Assembly: GCA_000469685.2 (NCBI GenBank)
Contig: LS997563.1
Coordinates: 2,934,781 to 2,998,780 of the forward strand
Source of the DNA: Haemonchus contortus
Taxonomy: Eukaryota; Nematoda; Chromadorea; Rhabditida; Trichostrongylidae
Reading direction: 5' to 3'
Length of the DNA stretch: 64,000 bases
The notes beneath the pieces were generated by a model, which worked only from the letters and a program-made list of their open reading frames with translations, was not told the origin of the DNA and ran no database searches. Position numbers and translations under genes: made by a program. Below are positions 43,401 to 54,300 of the stretch, piece after piece. Numbering within the stretch: position 1 is the stretch's first letter; each line of letters starts with the position of its first letter.

Positions 43401-46009
43401 TTTTAGCTATGTAAGGACGTGCGTGCTGCCCACTGCTCTTCCAACTGGCATGAAACTGTAGATCCACAATATGAAGCAAAAATGGAACGGATGGCTAATG
43501 AGGAGGTAAAACGAGTTCAATATAATTAAAATTGCTGCTAGTGACTAGAACGAAGAGCAAGTAGTTTTGGTTCTGGGTTCACCAGCTGTGACTTCATTTT
43601 TATGAATCTCTTGAATGTTTTCACATCCGCATGGATAGTCGAAGGATCCAAGTTGGCTTCATTCTTACGGCCACCATTTAAAAGTGCCATTGGTGAAGAT
43701 TTTCTTGCCTCGGATCTCTGTGAAGCACCTAATTCCTAATGTGCCGAACTTCAACATTGTTAAGATTTGTTTTTTTTTTTTTTTGCTTTATCGAATTTTT
43801 CAAAGAAAACCATGTCTGATGTAGTGCAGGTGGTGCTTTATCAAACAAGTATGGTCACGGGTTCGAATGCCGTATCGAAATCTGCCTAGGTCATCCAAGC
43901 TTTCAATCCCTTTAGGGATAAATCAATGGTACCAGACTCATCTGGCAGAGTAAAAGCCTGATTGTACATCAGCTGTCCACCGCAAGTCATTGTATGGGCA
44001 ACATGCACATCAATACGCCGCTACGATTCTGAATGGAAGTCGAATGCCGGGGCGTATCCCTCAGACGGAAGTACCATACCGTAATCACAGATGGAAAGGT
44101 AGACCAAGGAGGTTAGCTGTTTTATGGGCGCGGCTGCAGACAGTTGTATAACTAAGTGTTCCCTTTGATTGGCACTTGCTTCAAGCGTGCCCTGTCAATC
44201 AGAACAAAGAGAGTAGGAGCAAAACAGCGCAGAAGACACACAATGAATCGTTAGTCTTCCAGCGCCCATGTGCTAAGTGTTATACTTAGAAATCGATAAC
44301 TGAGATTGAATTTATTGGTAATTTCCTTTCTTGTGTTAATTTTCGGGAGCAAATGGTCGAAATCTGAAGGCATGTCATGAAAATATCTTCGCATTTGCTG
44401 TTGGTAATATTAATGAGGGTGATAACAGTCCGAATCTCAAATGGTAAGTTGTATAACTGATTCTGTGAAATTTTAACTTCAGTGGCTATGCTCACCTAAT
44501 ATTGTAAAGCGTTATTCGCCAGTTGTAAGAAGACGAATCTAAGCTATATCGAGGCACACAACCAAAATATAGTTCGTCTTCTATCATTTCCGATCAGATC
44601 GGAACCACCCGTTTGGAGCCCCTTAATTCTCACACAAACTCCGCCTATCCTTGCACAATCCTTGCCTGTTTTGAACATCTTCGCTCCTTCAGGCTTAGCT
44701 GACGTGTGCCATTTTCAGTGTGCCGGAACTTCTCCCAGAATTCCCACTACATCCGCAAAGGTCACGGATATCCTATCTTTGCACTGAGAATTCAAACCTT
44801 TCCCTTCAAAGAAAACGCGACGCTCCTTTCGGGGAGGAGATAGCGGACGCCCATTTTCATGGGGTAATCCATATTCCTTAGCTTCCAAGCTGTCTGTAAA
44901 CCTTATTATGAACCTTTGATTTTAGATCTGCTCATTTCGCTGAAGGTCTCAACGGTAGCTTTACCCTGGCCTCCTTTGCTGACCTCCATTGCCTTTTTCT
45001 CTAATTGACTATCTTGGTTGATTCCGAATTCCTGCCTCTGAGTCACCAAATACAGACGACTCCATCAATCTCCACATCACTGTTAACAGGAATGGTGCGA
45101 CAAGTCTCAGCGACCCTTGGTCGCTACTGGTCATATTATCTACCAAAGTGCCACGGTTCCACTGCTAACCCGAGCGGGAAAGACCACGGATTTCGCGGTT
45201 GTTACCTTCTGAGGTTTTTATCAGTCCCTGTCGATTGTTAACCTTAACAATCCCTTACCCTCAATATCCAAATCGTGCATCCTGTATCACAAATTGGAGG
45301 CCAACTTCGTCCATAAATTCCCTTGTGGATTAGCCTTCAGTACGCCGTTCTTTGCATGCCTATAAAGGAGCAATTCGATTTCCTATGAAGTTCTCATGGT
45401 AGGAGAAGCTCACTATCTTCGACATACACGATAAAGTGCGAAGGATGTGATGCGGTGAAGGTAATCGAACAACCGCATGCCTATCCAGCAACGAGAGTCT
45501 CATCGATTTTTTGCTACTAACTGTCAAATTTTTGGCCGGCCTCCTTTCTTATTGACGTTTTTGATTACCTGTCATATGTAAATGTGTTGCTATGGCGACA
45601 CCCGAATCGCCGAATAGGCTGTAACATAAACGACATCCAAAATCAGTCGCCAGCCAAGGTAACGATCATCTGAAGTGGTTGTGTAACAAAAGGGCAGCTG
45701 CCAGAATCAATATTGTTTCACTGTGATTTTTCCTATCCTATTAGCGTTTTTATAGTTGGTACCAGAACCAGCCGACCTTCAAATTCAAGACCGGCCGGCA
45801 TATGATCCGATTTGTTTGAACTGCAACGTTATAAAAAAGGAGGTACGTGGCATTTCCGAGAAAACCTAGAAGCAGTGTTGTCATTCAAAATATAGGTACC
45901 AGCTGGTCACTTTCAACTGTATCTCCATTGCCTTAAATACTCGACAGATAAGTGGAGCTACAGTACACCACTTCCAGATTGGGCTATACAACCTCAAACT
46001 GTCAAATAG
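31437..46009 (+). CDS. RluA-family pseudouridine synthase, RPUSD2-like
   Basis: RNA pseudouridine synthase of the RluA/RPUSD2 type, converting uridine to pseudouridine. Twelve exons: 31437-31556, 32399-32489, 38180-38301, 40907-41023, 41463-41616, 41843-42084, 42147-42217, 42976-43166, 43223-43314, 43407-43505, 45756-45842, 45896-46009. They sum to 1500 nt, 499 aa plus stop, with all phases agreeing. Landmarks: basic N-terminus (EKRKRSP); 'YWAAYRANTKGRWVGRKIV' (exon 3); S4-like 'FFVNGKQMLDVDYVLKNGD' then HWGHRHEHP (exon 4); 'LLVINKPPSLPVHACGQY' (exon 5); the catalytic-Asp motif HRLDRTTSGVLMFAK (exon 6); GRTHQIRVH (exon 8); GFPIVGDQIYN (exon 9). The C-terminus has 'DPICLNCN' and 'LYLHCLKY', as in RPUSD2 proteins. 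Exon 5 lacks an AG acceptor: the only workable boundary reads ATTATTTCG|GTACGC. Introns hold SINEs, an RTE fragment and repeats. Confident as a family member; the substrate is not inferable. Confidence 0.93.
32036..32075. mobile_element. M4 terminus, single end
   Basis: A C tract followed by AACTACTTTTTCACAC repeats the right end of the 22.2-kb element (C tract plus AACTACATTTTCACC). No partner terminus was found. It lies in intron 1 of the pseudouridine synthase gene. Confidence 0.5.
35551..35640 (+). other. tRNA-like B-box segment, possibly a second SINE type
   Basis: ACGGGTTCGAGTCCCAACCG contains a B box (GGTTCGAGTCC) in a T-arm-like hairpin, with TAGCGGGATACTC about 50 nt before it as a poor A box. 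I could not fold a complete cloverleaf, so I do not call a tRNA gene. Confidence 0.35.
35697..35840 (+). repeat. Dispersed repeat R2 copy 1
   Basis: Contains CGGAACTTCTCCTTGAATTC and TTTCACCAGGAATCCAAATCTTCCCCTTCATAGCGCGCGA. The same ordered blocks recur at 44.7 and 57.5 kb. No coding potential. Confidence 0.55.
35945..36620 (-). pseudogene. RTE-like retrotransposon fragment (endonuclease end)
   Basis: The minus strand from 36619 reads INMAICTLNARTL, the start of an RTE endonuclease. It then has a degraded 'EAIVADFNAKND' (the DFNA block) near 36255 and 'DNINEKYERLVERRH' near 36080, with stops and shifts throughout. The order is that of a single element, internally deleted. It appears to belong to a different RTE lineage from the copy at 2.7-5.0 kb. 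Confidence 0.75.
37243..37525 (+). mobile_element. tRNA-derived SINE, family S1
   Basis: Full-length copy: AGGGCGGAGGTGGTCTAATGG head, B box GGGTTCGAATCCTGG, 'CATCCCTCCGGGGTGGCT', 'GATAAAAGCAGCGACTTGCA', 'GCTACTACGGTTGTGAATGG' and an end near GATGATTAACGTCC. Confidence 0.85.
38302..40906 (+). other. Intron 3 of the pseudouridine synthase gene
   Basis: 2.6 kb with no recognised element. Short open frames on both strands (for example 40015-40290) show no domain or splice support. A GGATTCGAACT near 39113 resembles a reversed B box but has no tRNA fold around it. Confidence 0.5.
42441..42680 (-). mobile_element. tRNA-derived SINE, family S1, inverted
   Basis: Reverse-strand copy: the right end GGGCGGAGGTGGTGTAGTCT is the head, and the body reads leftward through ATAAAAGCACTGACTTGTAC to GATGGGATTGATCAAC. 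The B box is decayed. It lies in intron 7 of the pseudouridine synthase gene. Confidence 0.85.
42780..42935 (+). mobile_element. SINE S1, 3' half
   Basis: Starts at GCGGACTCAGACTCGTCTAA and continues through GATAAAAGCACAGAGTTG and AAAACGCCACTACGATTTTG to CCCTCAG. The tRNA-related head is missing. It ends 40 bp before exon 8 of the host gene. Confidence 0.75.
43828..44075 (+). mobile_element. tRNA-derived SINE, family S1, diverged head
   Basis: GCAGGTGGTGCTTTATCAAA replaces the usual A-box stretch. The B box CGGGTTCGAATGCC is recognisable, and the body (CAGACTCATCTGG, ACGCCGCTACGATTCTGAAT, CCCTCAGACGG) matches. Confidence 0.8.
44715..44845 (+). repeat. Dispersed repeat R2 copy 2
   Basis: GCCGGAACTTCTCCCAGAAT, then GAATTCAAACCTTTCCCTTC and a GAAAACGCGACG end. 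Block order as at 35.7 kb. Confidence 0.5.
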
Positions 46010-46078
46010 ATACCGTTATACATTTTTAGGATATCTTGTGTACTCTGCTATTGTTGATTGCTGTTGATCGTTGACTTA

Positions 46079-46084
46079 TTTATT
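46079..46084 (-). terminator. Polyadenylation signal of UMP-CMP kinase
   Basis: TTTATT on the plus strand (AATAAA on minus), 190 nt past the kinase stop codon. It is upstream of the neighbour's own AATAAA at 46142, so the two 3' UTRs would overlap. Confidence 0.5.
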
Positions 46085-46141
46085 GTTGATTAGTGAGATA
46101 AAGTTTTGATCAATACATAGAGGTACAAAGGACGAACCACG

Positions 46142-46147
46142 AATAAA
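46142..46147 (+). terminator. Polyadenylation signal of the pseudouridine synthase
   Basis: AATAAA 133 nt after the stop at 46007-46009. Confidence 0.55.
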
Positions 46148-46273
46148 GGGTAACTAAATATTCCTAAACGTACTCCTTTACGGAATACACTAGTACAGAG
46201 TGAATTGTTTCCTATAGTAGGGTAAAACGCATCTAGTGGGCAAGTTCACATCACATCGAGATTGCTGAACCAT

Positions 46274-47911
46274 TCATACACCAGCATTTTTGAAGACTTT
46301 TTCTACCTCCAGGTATACCTGATATAAAAAGAGTTAAGTGAACACATATGATAAAAAATTCAAAAATTGCGAATTCGAGTGAATACCTCTTCGGGAGATT
46401 TATCGCTCGGCACTTCCTTGACAAGTCCAAGTTTTTCGTAATGTTGAATTATAGGAAGTGTTTGATTGTTATACGTTTCAACTCGCTTCCGCAAAGATTC
46501 TTCATTGTCATCTGTGCGACCTTGTCCTAGAAACCACACTTACTGAGATTCCCAGAGACATAAAGACCTACGGACAACCACTGACCGAATAACCAACGTC
46601 CAGTACTCACCTCTATGAAGACACCTGGATATACAAACATCTACTGGGCAAGACAGGAATAGGACGAATTTGACGTCAACCTAAATGAATTACTCCTCAT
46701 GACGGGCAACACTTTTCTGCCATCGGAAAATGGAAACGAAAAAAGAATCAAGGAAACTAATGTTTATTGAGCAAACAGATGCAATTAAGTGTGATTAACT
46801 GCACGCGATGTGGGTGTGTGCTATGTAAAACCACATTTTTCCCGGTAGACTATTTTTGTTTGTTCGCTCGGGAACTCTCGAAGTTCGTTCAGAATAAAAA
46901 CAACTCGCATAATGTGGGATCACAGCAAAAGCAAAAGCTATGGACCCTATCATCTCAGCTGATGGAACAACAAACAACAAAACAAACAAACAGACGACTA
47001 AATAATTACGCTTTGCCATTCATAACACCCCTAATAAGTGCTAAATACCGGAATTCTCCCATCTTCTAGACAAGTACAGTCCTAACACGATATCCTGTAC
47101 CTTCCCTGAGCAGCGCTCGATCAAAGTGATGGGTTCACCTGATTCAGGCGGTGTTAAAGAATACATTAAAGCGGGTTGAAGTTTTCCGATGCCATATTAT
47201 TCAAAAGGAAGGGCAGTAAACACCGTTCCTATTCATTCACACAATACATTGTTAGAATGTTCGACTGCAGTCATATGAAGCTTACCTTTCCTTTCATTTG
47301 CCGTTCCCAGCCTTCTAAATTGTCCTGGTTACGAGGAAAACCATCGATTAGAAATCCTCTAGCATCACCTGCAGCATCCATAGCCTAAACGTTTATTCTG
47401 TAGATAATCTGGCCGCCTCTTCAAACAAAGATTTGGTTGAGAAAATGGCTCTTTAAAATGTTTCGTGCATAACAAAAAGCATTTGGGAGTTGCAACGGGA
47501 CTGCTGGCCTCGAGTTCGCTCTCTGATAAGAACTGCTGACCGCACTTTGAACCAGTTAAACTCATCATGAACTTTTATTTCCTACAAAAAGTCGGAAGTG
47601 GTCATTTCTTACATTTTCCAGCAGCTTGCACGTGATTTCCACGGGTACGATGGTTCCATTCTTTATGTGATTCTCAATCAGTTGACCAAATTCAGAGCCC
47701 TGACGCTGTCGTTCGGCTCGTAGTAGGTCTCCTGCTGACAAGTGCATAAAGCCAAGATTCTAGAACACTGGTGTCTTTGATGGTACAATATCTCTGAAGT
47801 CACTGATTATCGTTTGCGCACTTCATGGATTTTTATGCACTGAGTTCCTTTTCCCGAGCCTGGTGGTCCTAATACAAACACGACGTTGTATAATTTCTGT
47901 GCTGGAGCCAT
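46274..47911 (-). CDS. UMP-CMP kinase (cytidylate/uridylate kinase)
   Basis: Cytosolic nucleoside monophosphate kinase that transfers phosphate from ATP to UMP, CMP or dCMP in pyrimidine nucleotide synthesis. Six exons on the minus strand: 47911-47822, 47759-47613, 47384-47286, 46680-46611, 46526-46387, 46318-46274. They total 591 nt, 196 aa plus stop, the usual UMP-CMP kinase length, with all phases agreeing. Visible motifs: P-loop [10 protein letters not shown] (residues about 14-23), NMP-binding '[12 protein letters not shown]', '[16 protein letters not shown]', '[19 protein letters not shown]', and the LID segment [15 protein letters not shown]. The C-terminus is [10 protein letters not shown]. 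The exon 1 donor (GTGCGC) is weak but gives the exact family sequence across the junction ([11 protein letters not shown]). Convergent with the pseudouridine synthase gene; LSM1 lies 1.06 kb upstream on the same strand. Confidence 0.96.
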
Positions 47912-47931
47912 AGCCACCGATTGAGAAATTT

Positions 47932-47940
47932 CTGTAATGA
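47932..47940 (-). promoter_or_regulatory. Probable trans-splice acceptor of UMP-CMP kinase
   Basis: On the minus strand ATCATTACAG ends 20 nt before the ATG. It is a plausible spliced-leader acceptor, or an ordinary acceptor if a 5' UTR exon exists. Confidence 0.4.
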
Positions 47941-48968
47941 TACCCATTAGATAAGAGCAAACTGTGATTTGAAACTATAGTCAATGTCATTACTCGATAG
48001 GTAAACAATTTGATGGTTATTTACTATCCCTTTTCAAGACCAGACAGCGTTTTAACGCAAATCAATATTCGGCAGTTGAAAATTTATTTCGGTTCGTCTC
48101 GCAGCCACTTCTACACCGAAAAAAGACACTAACTATGAAGGGAAACGCAACGGTTTTGTTTTTATCAGCCTGTCTTTATTGGTAGAACAGCTGTACTTAC
48201 ATAGGTGTCTGTTGGAATGCTGAGGGGTCAAAAAGCAAATGCGACAGGTGTGTAAGTATGACAGCCACACACACTTGGGCCTAACACCACCGATCTGGAC
48301 TTATTATATCAAATGTACTTGAACTAAAAGATATAACAACTGTAACAAAAATATATCGTCACAGATCGCTTACTTTTATGAACTTAGGAGATACTACGAA
48401 AATTTCATACACACAACTTCTGGATTACTCCGTGAAATCCTGTTTCATCAGTACGGAACACACCGGTACTTTGCTGAACAGAACAGAAGGCAAACAAGCG
48501 CACAACACGCTGTAATGAACACAAACTGACTCGACCCTATTGTGAAAAGAAGAGGTGGTGAGTGAGAGAGTGCACGGGGGCAGACTTCAATGGGCGGAGC
48601 TCCTAGAACAACGTGAGCACGTCAAAGGCAAGAACACTCACTGCAATAATCGCTCGATTACTGGTGCCGATAACCCTATCAAAATCAATACATTTCTTTT
48701 GATCGACTGATCAACCGAAAAGCAATGATCAAATGCAAAGCAATTCATCAGAATCGATCAAACAGAATAAATATGAAGGAGAGCAACAACTCTTCCAACA
48801 AAACAACATAACCATATGTACATATTCATTTCTAACCATCTGAGCACCCATAACGTCAGTTAATTATTTGCACATGATAACGAATGTATGAACCCAATAT
48901 TTCGACTCCCATGAGAGCACACAGAGTGAGGATCGGTTCAAAGAGCATTGGTTCACAGTGAAACAAGT
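47941..48968. other. Spacer between LSM1 and UMP-CMP kinase
   Basis: About 1.0 kb of AT-rich DNA with no ORF or repeat that I can support. If the two genes form an operon, this is the intercistronic region; it is long compared with Caenorhabditis elegans operons. Confidence 0.5.
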
Positions 48969-50807
48969 CTAGAAGCCATCATCGCCTTCCTCTTTAGGTC
49001 TGCCATGAGAATTCAATGTACCGGATTTTGAATTTGAAGCAGCCAAACTTTCTTCAATCTTTTGAATTTCTTCCACAGAGACCTGAAAAGAAGAAGGGAT
49101 CAGGTTGAAGCACGAATGAGCTTCCAACATTCCATTTGCTCATTATCATTGACTATATATTGAAAGACCATGAAGAAAACAACGAAGCCCGTTATTCAAC
49201 ATTGTTTCGCCCTCTATTCAGGATGTAAAAGCTGAAGCAGCGCCGAACATTATGCAGACCACTTTCCTCCCTCGTCAAACCCTTCCACTCCCACTGCCGA
49301 CACCTTTCCCTCCGAGCTTTGAGGACGAAGAATGCATCGTTCAAGATGGACCCAGGCTCATGCCTTTGTTTTGTAGAGCCCATGATATGCTAGTTAATCA
49401 GACAACAAGACAGATGGGTCCTAGCCACAGTAACGAGCACAAAACATACGAGTATGATGAACCCGAAAAAACATTATGGACTGCTCCACAAAAAAACGTA
49501 GAATCCTCTGCCCATATTACAACTGGATTTCGAGTCAGTAACCTAATGTTTAACCATTTTGGAGCATAGCAAATCTGCTGCTTAAGTTACCATTCAAGAG
49601 TTGCAGGATTACTTAATAAGATACAAACACAACGTTGCACATATTACATTTGATTGCATAGCTGCGTGGACAGAGATGAACATGAATGGAAGAGGTGGGG
49701 TTGGACATGAATTCTAGTTGGGAACAAAAGCATCCGGTTACATGAAAGATGCATCAGCCGTAGCAATCAAGAATTTGGCGCTATCTATCTATTATTCTCT
49801 GGTAAAAGTCATTATCACTGACGGTTCAAAAACTAGTTACACATTGTGGCTCCCAATTTTGGCCCCGTTCGGTTCCACGTTGCCATGACAAGATGCATCC
49901 ACCAATTGCATCAAAAAAGTGTTAGATACTGGAAATCCCTATCACTGATTTTGTTTCATTTTTCAGTTTGTGATAACTCCAATGAAACGGAGATGGGTGC
50001 CAAATTCCATCGCTCATCCATATGATGTTAAAGTTAATCCACTAATCGATCCTGAATCATCCACCACTACCATATGAATGATTCAGTATCGATTACTGGA
50101 TTAACACCATCAACCCAACCAAGCCTCTTTCCCCTCACCCAGGTTGAACATAACCGGACTCAGCTGAGGACAAGCGTGTTGATTTGAATATCGACTGATC
50201 CAGCCGATATTCGAATCAGCACGATTATCCTCTCACAATCAGACGAGTCCGGTTCTCAATGATCCCAATTGGGGCCGACATGTCACTGATTTGGGGGGGG
50301 GGGGGGGGGCAAGGCCATTCGAAAGTAATGATGACACTAAATGGAAGTCGGACGTGAGAACCCATACTGGAAACTTTAAAAAATATTTTCTATCCACTAA
50401 CTACTCTAAATCATGGGGTACGATTCGAAAGAGAGCCGCTCGCTTAGCATAAGCAGGTTGACGGGCCAACTTGGTATGGTCGGATTATGTCAGTAACTAA
50501 GTAAGAAAAAAAAACAGAAAACTCAATCGCGAACCTGTTGGTGAATCATTGGAATTGATTCATCGATCTCTCCAGCAATTTCAACATTTTCACCACGTAT
50601 CAAAAGAAATCCCTGATTAATGTCGCAGTAATACTTGTCAACAAAGGTCCGTTCCACCACATCTTCGAGTATCAGATTAGCAAATTGATCTATTGACTTC
50701 AAGTATCCAATCAACTTTCGCCCATCGCGAAGCACCACGACAAGTTTCTTATCTAACTGTTCGAATAAACTAATTGCTCCAGGTAGATACGGATCAGGAA
50801 GGTTCAT
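48969..50807 (-). CDS. lsm-1: LSm1, subunit of the cytoplasmic Lsm1-7 complex
   Basis: U6 snRNA-associated Sm-like protein LSm1. In the Lsm1-7 ring it binds oligoadenylated mRNA 3' ends and promotes decapping. Two exons on the minus strand: 50807-50535 (91 codons) and 49082-48969, total 128 aa, close to the family's roughly 130. The start 'LPGAISLFEQLDKKLVVVL' leads into the Sm1 motif (VVLRDGRKLIGYLKSIDQFA); Sm2 is 'IRGENVEIAGEID'. Exon 2 gives the C-terminal 'VSVEEIQKIEESL', which follows QQ as in other LSm1 proteins. A TTTTCAG ends exactly at the ATG. The 1.45-kb intron contains a poly-G tract and an unrelated 105-codon plus-strand frame (49252-49569) that I did not accept. Confidence 0.96.
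50293..50309 (+). repeat. Run of 17 G residues
   Basis: Uninterrupted G17 in the LSM1 intron; C-rich in the pre-mRNA. Length may be affected by sequencing error. Confidence 0.8.
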
Positions 50808-50814
50808 CTGAAAA
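50808..50814 (-). promoter_or_regulatory. Splice acceptor abutting the LSM1 start codon
   Basis: On the minus strand TATTTTCAG is followed directly by ATG. This is the classic layout of a nematode spliced-leader acceptor, leaving a leader-only 5' UTR. Confidence 0.65.
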
Positions 50815-51384
50815 TAAACTTTTTGGGCCCATACTCTTGGCTATTTATACTGCTTTAACTTCGCAATATAAATGCAAATTTGTCACTTTGGAAAACAAAA
50901 CTACAGAAATCAAGGAATCATTTCTTTCTCTTAAAGAACTCCTGATAGAAGTTCACAGACTGAATAGAAGAATTAATGCTTACAAATGAAATGCAAATGT
51001 TATTACCTTATAATAAAGCTGTATGAGTTCATATGAAACGAAAGAAATATGCCCGTAACGCGTGCCAGAAGCGTGAAAGTAAAGGAACAGGAGAGACAAT
51101 GCAGCGGTGGTCTCAAGCAGATAATTTGCCGCTACCGTATCTCAACATTGTTCGTGGAGGGCATTTGTTTTGGCGGTCCCATGTCCGTTTTTGTATTTTT
51201 AATAGTTGTTTATTTCTAGTCTTCACTTAAACGTAGTGTAAGTAAGCATTCAACAAAATGTGTCGGTATGTATCTATTGCTCATCTTCGTTCATCTCTCG
51301 TTCGTGTCGTTTCCCTACTTTTACGGAAGAGGTTTTTTATACACGAAGGTAGAGCCTCTCTATTCTAATGATTAAGGGTCAACC
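50815..51384. other. Divergent promoter region of LSM1 and ribosomal protein S9
   Basis: About 570 bp between the two starts. No TATA box is evident. Frames at 50774-50989 and 51033-51230 are short and unsupported. The sequence before the S9 ATG is pyrimidine-rich (CCTCTCTATTCTAATG). Confidence 0.45.
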
Positions 51385-54300
51385 ATGCCTCGAATTAAGA
51401 CAGTACATTCGAAGGTAACAAAGTCTCCTCGCCGTCCTTTCGAAAAGGAGCGTTTGGACCAGGTAAATGAGCTAATTTCTGAGTTAATACTTTCCTTTTT
51501 TGTTTCTTTTACTAGGGTTACTTTTTAGTGAATCCATTTTCATTTCCTGCGAGTATCTAAAATTTATGTATGGGTTTGAATCATGGTCGCGTTATCAGTC
51601 GTTTGAATCCCTCCCAATTCCGTTGGAGTTGTCTGCCGTGCTAGAAACACACTACGGTTGGGAGCCATATTATTAGGTCTATCTTAATCTTGTAAACCTT
51701 CTGGCATCGACCGTGCGCTATGAAAACTGAGTAGGTATTTTAGCAAGGCATGAGGTGTATGAACTACATCTATAAACGGTTCCCATACATTTTATTCCCA
51801 TATACTTTGAACGAAAAGGCGCAAACTAGCGGGGGAAGTTTTGTAAGCTAGACAACGTTTATTGTCCGTGTAATGTTGTTAGCCGAAAACGGGAAAGTCG
51901 GTTTATAAAAATCTTTATTTATATTTTGAAAGAAGCCTTGCGCATCATGTAATACTGGACCTAAGGTTAGATCTGTTGCTTCAATTAGTCTGTTCAATCC
52001 AGAATCTATTCATCAACATAAAATGCGGGGTTGATTTGCATTTGAAATTCCCAAAATGTTCTCGCTGCACATTTAGAGTGAGCTTCTACTGTTTACAATC
52101 TGTGAACTCTGTGTCTAAAAACTTCGAAGCTTCCGGGACGTTTTGTATGGTGTGAGTAGTTTGTGAAAGTCATCTCTCAATTGTTGTTTTTAGGAGCTGA
52201 AACTCATTGGAGAGTTCGGCCTGAAGAACAAGCGTGAGGTGTGGCGAGTAAAGTACACTTTGGCTAAAGTCCGTAAGGCTGCTCGTGAACTGCTTACTCT
52301 GGAAGAAAAGGATCCTAAGAGACTGTTCGAAGGAAACGCCCTTTTGCGTCGTCTTGTGCGCATTGGTGTACTGCCTGAAGATCGTATGAAGCTCGATTAC
52401 ATTCTCGGTCTGCGTGTTGAAGACTTTCTTGAGAGACGTCTCCAGACTCAAGTTTTCAAACTTGGATTGGCGAAGTCCATTCACCACGCCCGTGTCCTAA
52501 TCAGACATAGTCATATCCGGTAGGTTTATTATTTTTTCTTTTGCATCTTTTTAACTTGAAAAATCCTTATCTTGGGACTTAACCCATTGACGACCGCGTG
52601 ACCTCCCGGCGAGCCACACCATTTCGTGCTCCTGTGGTATTTATATCATTTATCGAGAGTTCTCATAGTTTTTCATGTTTTATAGTATCAGCTGAGCTCA
52701 TAGCCTTCTAGTGAACCTTGAGACTTGTGGTCCAGAAATCATTCATTTCCAACTAGAGTTATAAGCGAAATTAAAAGTTAAGTAAGGATAGTATAAAAGG
52801 CGCGGTCGATAATGGGAGTAATATGTGAGGCTCTTTATTGATTTTTCTTTCACTCATTTGCTTCCTTTTTGCGCATATAACCTTTTCTATTTTTTATTGC
52901 TTCCTGCAAATGCTTTTTGGTAGTGTAGCATCGTCTTATTTTTGAAGCAGTCGTGAAGATTGAGCAGATGTTTGTTTGGTAACAAGCTTAGGGTTCAAAG
53001 TAATAACATCCCTTCTTCTCTACTGGTGACACATTAATGTCAGAAATGCTTTTGTTAGAAGGGGCTATTTGTTTTCGAGCTATGTTTCTATCAATCATTG
53101 CACGCTTAGAGAAGAAGGTGCTATGCCTTTCAAAAACCACCATATTGATTTTCTACTCAACCTACAGCTGCAGTAGCACAACGCAAAATTTTTTCTATTT
53201 TTCGAGGTATTTTCCGAGCTTTGTAGCCCCATAGTAGACGAACTGGTGTCCGTTATCCAAAAAGCGTGGTATTCTTAGATAAAGCGAAGTCCGGTACTTT
53301 TGTAGTGTTTCACTCCCGCTTTTGTCCTTTGCAGATGGCTATGTTTGATTAGTGTTATTTTTCAAAAGGAATAGATTTAGTAGGTCCAGCTCCATTTATT
53401 TGTATAAAAACCTTCTCGAAAACGGTAGCGATATTCTAGCATGGTTTTAATAATAGTTTCCCCTATATCATCAATTATTGGGACCGTTCTCCTTTTCGCA
53501 TGATAGAGGTTCTTCATTTCCTTATTTATCCATTCTCCCTTCTTTTTTCCCTTTCAGAGCAAATTTCATTTTCGTAGGTGAATGTCTGGAATTGCTTGGG
53601 CACTAAAAATCTAATCCAGGGTCCTAAAGGAGGAGAGCTCGGCGTACCCAGAGCCATATAAATGGACTTCAATATGGAGAACGCTTGACTCTGGTTACAG
53701 AGTCTCGATCTGTTACCATTGCTCTTAACAGCAGCCTTTCATCAAACACCCCATTCTTTTCCTCATTGAACCTGATCGGAAATCGGCCTGTGACTTTTCT
53801 TTGACGTAGTGACATCAATAGCTAATCGAAGCCTTATTTTTGCTCCGTGGTTCTGAATCGTGATGAGATCATAATCTCAATAGTTATCAATGATTCTTTA
53901 TCTCCTCCTCTGAGTAATGGTTGTGGGATAAGTTTGATGTCGAAGATGGGAATGGGAAAAAGGAAAAAAAAGGAAAATTGAAGAAGAAAAGAGACTTATT
54001 GAATCGCAAATCTTGATGTGTAGAGGTCGTAATCTGAGGGCAAGCAGTGAACCAAAACCTGTTGTCCCCATGTTACTGTCTTCAACCAGCATTCAATACT
54101 GTTATGAATTTCTGTCTCCTTTCGTCCTGCCTTTTCGAATAAAACATAACTAAGCTGTCAAGGCTTTTCCCCTCTTCATTTCGACAGCCTTTGCGTGCTC
54201 CGCTCAAGGTTTTAGTTCCCTAACGGTTGAATATGTAACGGGTGAACATTTTCAAGATTAAGAGTAAGCGATCAAGACTTCTAGTCATAGTGAGGTGTTC

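Larger units (their letters stand above)
43506..45755 (+). other. Intron 10 of the pseudouridine synthase gene
   Basis: Holds a T16 tract near 43770, a SINE at 43.83-44.08 kb and repeat R2 at 44.7 kb. A 78-codon frame at 45005-45241 is unsupported. Confidence 0.6.

Noticed and set aside
49252..49569. 105-codon plus-strand frame with a proline-rich start
   Set aside because: Sits inside and around the LSM1 intron on the other strand, with no recognisable family and no supporting neighbour exon.
53860..53913. Possible box C/D snoRNA in S9 intron 2
   Set aside because: GTGATGA and CTGA are present, but only 54 nt separate them. No terminal stem pairs and no convincing C'/D' boxes exist.
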